The translations under genes and the position numbers were made by a program. The notes beneath the pieces are model-generated. The model was not told the DNA's origin, did not search any database, and worked only from the letters and a program-made list of their open reading frames with translations. A stretch of DNA of 64,000 nucleotides from Mimachlamys varia (taxonomy: Eukaryota > Mollusca > Bivalvia > Pectinida > Pectinidae): contig OX392533.1 of assembly GCA_947623455.1 (NCBI GenBank), forward strand, positions 34,346,229-34,410,228, given 5' to 3'. Positions 57,798-64,000 of the stretch are shown here, piece by piece (positions within the stretch are counted from its first letter, which is position 1; the number at the start of each line of letters is the position of its first letter).

Positions 57798-58956
57798 TAT
57801 CTCACGTTTTACCTTTCAGTTATCACCACTAGAACAATGTATTCCATCGACAAACAGTGAAGTAGACGACTTCCTCTGACCAACCATCAGTATTTAATTA
57901 TTATTCGGCTAAAATGCTGGAAAGTAGATTGCAACAAGTCTGTTCAAATGAACGATCGACTTTTAATACTTATGGTCAAATGGGTCAGTTGCTTAAATCT
58001 GCATAACCATTGAGTTCTTGTGGATACTTGGTCGGTAGCTTAGTATGCTTGCTTAAAGTCCTAAATGTAATGTATAAATAGTATTCCAATGAATGCCCAA
58101 CAGTTATATTCAAGGTTACAGGTGTGCGGATTCCTGAAATTTGGCATATAACATATTTGGATGACGCTGTACTGTCGAATTTGCTTAAATGAATGAGATC
58201 GACCTATAATAAGGTGTAACATCAGTTAGGTTTCAAAGTTCTAGAAGATTAAAAAAAAAATGAAAAATGCCTGACTTAAATAAATATATATATATATTTT
58301 ATTATTGGAATGAAAGAGAATGTCAGAATAAATGATTTGAAGTTCGAGAGAAGAAATGCAAGAGGAAGAGTGAATGAAGGGAAAGAGGCCTCCTGCGTCG
58401 GGTTATATGATGTAGAAGAGATGATCCCAGGGCACCCCCAACCCTGGCATCCTTCCAAAAAAAAGCTGGGGAATTAAAACATATTTCTGAACCAAAAGGC
58501 TGAGTTGAAAGAATTTACCTAATACCTGTCGAGATTTTTTAATATATTATAGGCGCCCGCTGCTCTAACCGATCCTTCACATTGGGTAATGTGCTTTGTG
58601 TTCTTGTGTTTAACGTCATATAAACACAAAAAGTAATTCAAGGAGTACCTCCATGACTCGTTGCTTGTATGCGTGAAGTTGTGCCAATAACAACCATTCT
58701 TCTCATTTATACTTGAGGTGTACTTGAGATATGTGTGATATTTTAAATCGAACAGTGTGTAAACATGTACTTTGTATTCTCAATGCACGATCGTAAAACG
58801 CACCTAAACTAGGGATAAGATCTTCTCTCTTTTTATTTGCTATTTTCTTAATATCTCCCTTGACACTGCCTCTTTACCTTTAGTCATGCGTTCGTCACTT
58901 TTGTATGAAACGACTGGTCATCCGTTGTTAGTATACTGCGAGGGGTGGGGTATTTA
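57798..58956. other. Non-coding
   Basis: A short AT microsatellite lies at about 58283-58297. The minus-strand ORF at 58276-58458 spans this and a polypyrimidine-like stretch; no motif. Confidence 0.4.
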
Positions 58957-59204
58957 TTACTAAATTAAAAAGGTTCAGCATATGTGTGTGTTACGTCATC
59001 TTTAATGATAGGTGGTGACAGACTCTGCTGGTGGAAAATTTAGTCCTCGAGGTTTGCTGGAGCCTCCATAGCCAGAGTTAGTGTGATTTGAGTAGCAGCA
59101 TGGCACATAATACTCACATTTTCGTAGTTTAATTCATTTTTGTCGGCATAGCGTGACAATTACTAAATTCAAAAGGAGCAGAATATGTGTGTGTTGCGTG
59201 ATAT
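58957..59204 (+). mobile_element. R1 repeat flanked by direct copies of its end motif
   Basis: The end motif occurs at both sides in the same direction: 58957-59003 (TTACTAAATTAAAAAGG..., GTTACGTCATCTTTAATG) and 59160-59204 (TACTAAATTCAAAAGGAGC, GTGTGTTGCGTGATATC). Between them are GGTGACAGACTCTGCTGGTGG and GTTTGCTGGAGCCTCCATAGCC. This is the clearest example of the terminal direct repeat arrangement. Confidence 0.7.
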
Positions 59205-60849
59205 CTTACACAAGCCCGCTGTATGCTGTAGGAGCCACCCTAAATTTCAAAACCAAAAGTGAGTCTTATTTAAAGACCTTAGATGATTAAATCGGAACAT
59301 ACGTACATGTTTGTACAGTGTAATTAGAATATATTGAACTTATTCATAGGCTAGGTAACTTCAGAGTTTAACAACGTTAAAATAGAGCATTTAGGCTGAT
59401 ATTTTAAAGTGAAATATTCCATTCTGGTTGCTGAGAATGACCTCTAGTTTAAAGTTTATTCGTATCCCCATGTCATTTGGAGCATTATTTTTCTTTAAGG
59501 ACTAGGTACAGCCATATTGGTTGTCACCTGGTTGGAAATGGTAATATTGGAATTTTAATGTTTCTTTCCAATATATGGCATAAGCTTTATCCCATTATGT
59601 TTAATTTTGATTTAAAATGCATTTCAGCCTCCAAAATTAAAAAAAAATTGTACTTACTAAAAAATATTCAGTAAATAAAATCAAAATGGGAGTGCGCAAA
59701 TATTTTTCATATTGTTATTTGAAACATTTCAAAAAAATAATACAAAGTTCCTGCAATGTTCATAGAATGATAGCCCAGTGTTAAAATTTCGATAATAGTC
59801 TGTAAATCAGAGTATCAGGGAGAAATACACAGGTACCCCCTATAAAAAATGTCATCCATTGCATGCTGTTTTTAGTTCAGGTAAAAGTAGTTACCTGTAT
59901 CTCGTGGAGGCAATAAAGGGGGATTATTTTGTATTAAAATGGGTCATTTGTCATGTAAATGTACGTTTCGGGTCAAATAAATGCATAAAATAAAAATAAT
60001 AACACCGGCATAACGTAATTTACATTTACGATGCGGTTACCTTTTTACTAATTAACTTTGAGAAATGTCTTTTGATACCCATGTGCCTCAACTGCCACAC
60101 ATGCTCACAATGGCAACAGTTTATACGCTAGCGATGTTTGACAGGTGCGAAGCCGAGAACGAATCGGTATAATCAGCGAGTTAATACTGCCTGATCCACG
60201 CGGAAGTGTATAATATATACGAATTCCATCAGAATTTATACAACACAAATTAAACTTTGCTGACAATTCTTTCAAAATCATTAAATTACCTGAAAAAACA
60301 CTGCCGGAAAGTGCCAAATAACATCTTTCCACGTGCTGTACATTCGCCCAAAAAAGTAAAACCGGCAATCGCTAAAAACAATCTATCGTGATAAGAAAGG
60401 GCAGTTTTTGCTTTGTGACGATATACCAAGTAACATTTAACTGTACTGTATGCTTGAATCTAATTTAATTGTTAATTTTGTCGATGTTTCACCATGCCTC
60501 TAAGACAGGAGTTTGAATATCTAAAAAAGTAAATAGTTCAAAATGGAGGTTAGAGGAGTATATTTCGCTACATGCAAAGGGAAGATGTTTGATTAAAAAG
60601 ATTTGACATAATGTCATAACTCGTCATACCGCAGACGGTAAGATTTTTGTTTTGGCTACGTGGTATGCCACATAAATTTGTCGATCGGCGATGGAAATTT
60701 TGAAAGTTTGATCCAGATGTGATCGTTGTTCAATGTGCGTAAGTTGTAATGAGTACGTTCTGTTATTCTGTGGTTTTCAATTGAAAGAGAGATTTATTCA
60801 AAAATCGAAGGCTCGTCTATCATTCTGTGTATATTAAACAAACAAAACA
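59205..60849. other. Non-coding
   Basis: No gene supported. The minus-strand ORF at 60105-60368 (87 codons) has no recognised motif. Confidence 0.4.
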
Positions 60850-61110
60850 TGATATTCATTGTTTTTATTATCTTTCGCAGTATTCTGCAAACGTGCACGC
60901 GTTTTTGTGCATATAACGCCAAATATCAGAAAAACAACCAAACGTACCAAATATGGTTAAAATTATTGATTCTTCATCACAAAATGTACATTGTGGTATA
61001 TTTTGGTCATGTATTTTGCAGTATTTAGTAAAATAACAAGTTCGGTAAAAACACCTCCGCCATATGGAATCGTCCTGTACCTAGGTCTTAAATAGTTGTT
61101 GAGAGTGATG
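60850..61110 (-). mobile_element. Degraded LINE C-terminal fragment
   Basis: A minus-strand frame reads IPQCTFCDEESIILTIF...FSDIW, the C-x2-C..E..FW pattern found near the C-terminus of L1/Tx1-type retroelement RTs, preceded by WRRCFYRTCYFTKYCKIHDQN. It is short and surrounded by stops, so it is a relic. Family assignment is tentative. Confidence 0.45.
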
Positions 61111-62227
61111 CGGACCTCGTATAAATATAGATGTGGCCATGTGAAACTACTAAAGACATAATGAAATCAATTGGTAATATATTTTAGCAAATTATTAATA
61201 AGAAAACAAACGCTAGGTAAACTTGATCGATGAATGAACTTGATTTAATATGCAATTTGATAAGATTTTATGATGTTAGGAAAGCTCTAGACGTGGTTTA
61301 ATCATTTGAACTAAAACAATAGTATAATGTTTATAGTATGGAAGCGTATGCAGTTTTTATTGGCGTGGGTCTATGGTTTTGCACATAGAAAGTCAGTAAA
61401 ATATGTTTTAAGGACATTCAGCTATGACATTTAAAAATCTCCTAGCCTCCACCATCTATCTGTTTACGCCAGTATGCTTCTAAACATCCAGGTTAGTAGA
61501 AATAACGCTCAACATGACCTTATTAAATATAAAAGATCTTTAAGTAATAACTGGTAGGTTATTTCGTAGAATTTAATTTGTTTGTTGAAGAGATTAACAT
61601 ATTATAAATCCGAGGTTTTAATTTAATGAAGACAAACTAGACTCAATATCTTATTGGTTGAGATGTGTACATAGTTACATGTGCGTATACCTTTTAAATA
61701 GCTCATATACAAGTTTAATATATCTTTAATTGCATAGACATTTTAAAAACTTCGGTCATTGAATGTAAGTAACAAGGTGGTTGATAATGAGGATGACATG
61801 TTTAAGAGGCTTGTCGAAACTTAAGGTATATGGGTAAATCATGGTTGCCACAGAACAAGGATATAGAGTATATAATCTATATCAGCATCCGGTGAATTTG
61901 AAATTTGACACAGTATTCGCTGTTGATGACTTAAATTCATACAATTAAAAACGAAATGATAACAGTTATCGTATGGTTATCCATAATTTCATCCTGGCGT
62001 TCAATGTGCCTTGTCTGAAATCAATGATATTTAAAAAAGCTGAAGGTATGCCTAAGTTAAGTGTGAGTTATTTTTCAAATTTTAGTATACACGTGCAGCT
62101 GGTGTTTAGAAGAAATACAATTCATGTGTTTAGAAATATTTACGGCAGGTGATGTACTTACTGATGTATCCTGTTTATCCCATAGGGAGTTTGTAACGGT
62201 AGTTCAGTAACCTGTTACTCAGAGAGG
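61111..62227. other. Non-coding
   Basis: AT-rich, nothing recognised. Confidence 0.4.
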
Positions 62228-62429
62228 TGCCTCTGTAGCCGTGAATGCTGACGCGCACAATGATTGCTTTGCTGAGAAGGGTGGCGCTGTAGTCGTGATC
62301 GCTGACATGCACAATGATTGCACTGTTGAGAATGGTTCCCCTGTAAACGTGAATGCTGACATGCACAATGATTGCTCTGTTGAGAACGGTGCTTCTGTAG
62401 TTGTGATCGCTGACGCGTACAGTGATTGA
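62228..62429. repeat. 54 bp minisatellite, ~3.75 units, open in several frames
   Basis: Units start at 62233, 62287, 62341 and 62395 (CTGTAG.CGTGA.(A/T)CGCTGAC-like, then CACAATGATTGC). Because 54 is a multiple of three and no stop falls in the unit, one plus frame (ADMHNDCTVENG...) and two minus frames (AIIVHVSIHVYRGT..., HCACQRSRLQRH...) stay open with 18-residue periods. In the plus frame a TAA lies at 62208-62210, so there is no long gene there. Coding status is unproven. Confidence 0.85.
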
Positions 62430-63329
62430 TTTCACTGAAGAGAAGGGCGCCTAATACCATGAACGTGTAGGAATATATAAACATGTTTGGATATGTAATT
62501 CACGGTCTCACAGAGGACGCCAAGGAAATCTAAAATGCATTAAACATATGTATTGGTTGCAACATCTCTTAAAACATATATCACAAAAATTCTGTGATGT
62601 TGTTGCTTTAAACTAACTACATATGTATTACTTGTTTAACTGTCATCGAGGGGTAGGCCAGAGTCCAAATTTGCCCAATATCAAACTGCCATGTCCTGGT
62701 TATTATTCAACATAGTTTCAATGATATCAAATTGAAAATGAACGTAATATATCAAAAAGTGTCATTTTCCTATAAAAGCTATAGTTAACTTCATCCCCTT
62801 CTCCATGGGGGACCTAAAGTCCAGGAGTTTTTTTGGGGAGGGGGGGGGGGTGAAATTCACAATTTTGATAACGCACCTCAAGAGCCTTCCATTTATGAAG
62901 AGTATTTGATTCCAGCGTATCTGGTCGAAAAAGGTTTTTGAAAATTTAACCATATTGAGCCCCTCCCGGGTTAAGAGCACATAATTCACAAGTTTGGCGC
63001 ATCTGTGGTAAGGGGAGGTTTCTGCCAAATTTGTTCAGGATTTTTTGAGGAGAAGTTGAAAATGTAAATTGTTAACTGACGGACGACGGACAAAAGACGA
63101 TTAAAAACCAGTGACAGTAAAAATATACTATTAAAGCATAAAGGGAGGTATTGCAAAATGCTAAATGTCGGGGTTCTTAAAAGGTTTGGTACGAGCACGA
63201 AAACTTCCGCTTACAGAATCTTAAAAGTTAACGTTGGTTGGCGAAACAGCTTGCATTAAGCTTAATATCCATGTTGTGACGGAATGATTTGGTGCAGATT
63301 ACAGCAATTAGAAAAGTCTACTGCAGTGT
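62430..63329. other. Non-coding
   Basis: Short ORFs at 62762-63028 and 62986-63198 (minus) have no motif. GACGGACGACGGACAAAAGACG at about 63078 is a frequent phrase in molluscan repeats. A run of G lies at about 62840-62850. Confidence 0.4.
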
Positions 63330-63438
63330 GAAGTAAAGAGGCAACAAAGGTCACCAGAACATAACCTCCCATGGGATTTTGTCAGATGAGATCCTTAACG
63401 AATTGAGAAAATAATGATCTGCATTTTAATCAGCTTGA
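63330..63438. mobile_element. CAATCTG-family MITE relic
   Basis: Blocks GTAAAGAGGC(A/G)ACAAAGGTCA, GGTCACCAGAACATAACCTC and TGATCTGCATTTTAATCAG, ending CTTG near 63438. No left end found. Confidence 0.55.
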
Positions 63439-63639
63439 TACACGTTGATAAATGATGATGATTTTTAAGTCAGTCTTTGTTTATGAATAACAAGTACATA
63501 TACTACCATCATCCACCTAGTGTGATTAATACTTATTATAAAGAGCGCCAGGGTAGTCAGTCACCAGTTATACAAAATCTGTTCCTCTCTTCCGAAGTAT
63601 GTTTCTGGCTTGGTTAAAATCCATTTAGTACTGTATGCC
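63439..63639. other. Non-coding
   Basis: Nothing recognised. Confidence 0.4.
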
Positions 63640-63865
63640 TAGTAGTGATTTAGAAGATTTCCCCCCATTTCTCCTATTTGGCCGCCCCTCTGTGGCCCCA
63701 TGCAAATTTTGTTTCCCTTCCCCTTAGGATGTTACTGACCAATTTTGATTAAAAGCAATGCAGTACTTAATGACTAGTAACAATTTAAAGGAAAAGTTGA
63801 CGGACGGAAGACAGACGCCGCATCATGGCATACGAGCATCGACCCTTTAGGCCAGGTGAGCTAAA
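63640..63865 (+). repeat. 3' part of a common molluscan dispersed repeat
   Basis: TTGACGGACGGAAGACAGACG, CGCATCATGGCATACGAGC and the end TAGGCCAGGTGAGCTAAAAA follow the typical order of this repeat's 3' part. The 5' part is not recognised here. Confidence 0.5.
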
Positions 63866-64000
63866 AACGGTTCTTCTACTACATGTCTTAACACGACAGT
63901 CAGGCGAAAACGTTAAAACAGTCGTGCCTCTGCGTACCCTCAATTATGTTAAAGATATCATATTTATTAAAACCTGGCTGAGTAGATATTATTCACCTTG

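Overview
The window is AT-rich nuclear DNA from an animal, most likely a bivalve or other mollusc. Three things point there: (i) intact genes of a GT31 beta-1,3-galactosyltransferase family that is expanded in molluscs, (ii) a tRNA-derived SINE with the core found in molluscan SINEs, and (iii) CR1-like LINE relics and many short non-autonomous DNA elements. The organism call is inference; no database was searched. There are no bacterial operons, no CRISPR, no rRNA and no free-standing tRNA genes.

The layout is a tandem array. Three intact, apparently single-exon GT31 genes lie on the minus strand at 10157-11191 (A), 32311-33333 (B) and 55772-56815 (C), with start codons 22.1 and 23.5 kb apart. 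Each sits in a unit of about 22 kb: the downstream half (lower coordinates) holds LINE, hairpin, SINE and tandem-repeat modules, and the upstream half (higher coordinates) holds unique-looking DNA plus insertions. The downstream half of unit A plus most of gene A (1 to about 11065) is nearly identical to that of unit B (22224 to about 33215). Near-identity stops inside the coding sequence, close to codon 45-50. Beyond it the two units are still homologous but strongly diverged. Unit C is recognisable by eye only in patches outside the coding region. This pattern fits an unequal crossover between diverged paralogues inside the gene, giving a chimeric gene A.

1-11.2 kb: LINE 3' relic with a nested repeat, a 222 bp hairpin, a SINE with target-site duplication, an inverted repeat pair, two tandem arrays with a 29-G run, then gene A. 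11.2-22.2 kb: diverged 5' flank, a second degenerate LINE relic, a 150 bp hairpin and a 104 bp MITE with 9 bp target duplication. 22.2-33.3 kb: copy B of the first segment. 33.3-48 kb: diverged upstream half of unit B, expanded by a 5'-truncated LINE (37926-43260) that carries a 2.86 kb terminal-inverted-repeat transposon (39559-42414), followed by a 212 bp tandem array and a possible small promoter/ORF. 48-57 kb: unit C with other tandem arrays, a Harbinger-like 1.18 kb element and gene C. 57-64 kb: a 390 bp Mutator-like MITE with 10 bp target duplication, another LINE relic, a 54 bp minisatellite open in several frames, and dispersed repeats.

The three enzymes are predicted Golgi type II membrane proteins that probably extend N- or O-glycan or glycolipid chains. 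Nothing in the window looks like a new multi-gene system. The most informative signals are the crossover-like breakpoint inside gene A, the loss of a conserved TATA-like block upstream of gene A, and the nested transposons whose target sites can be read directly.
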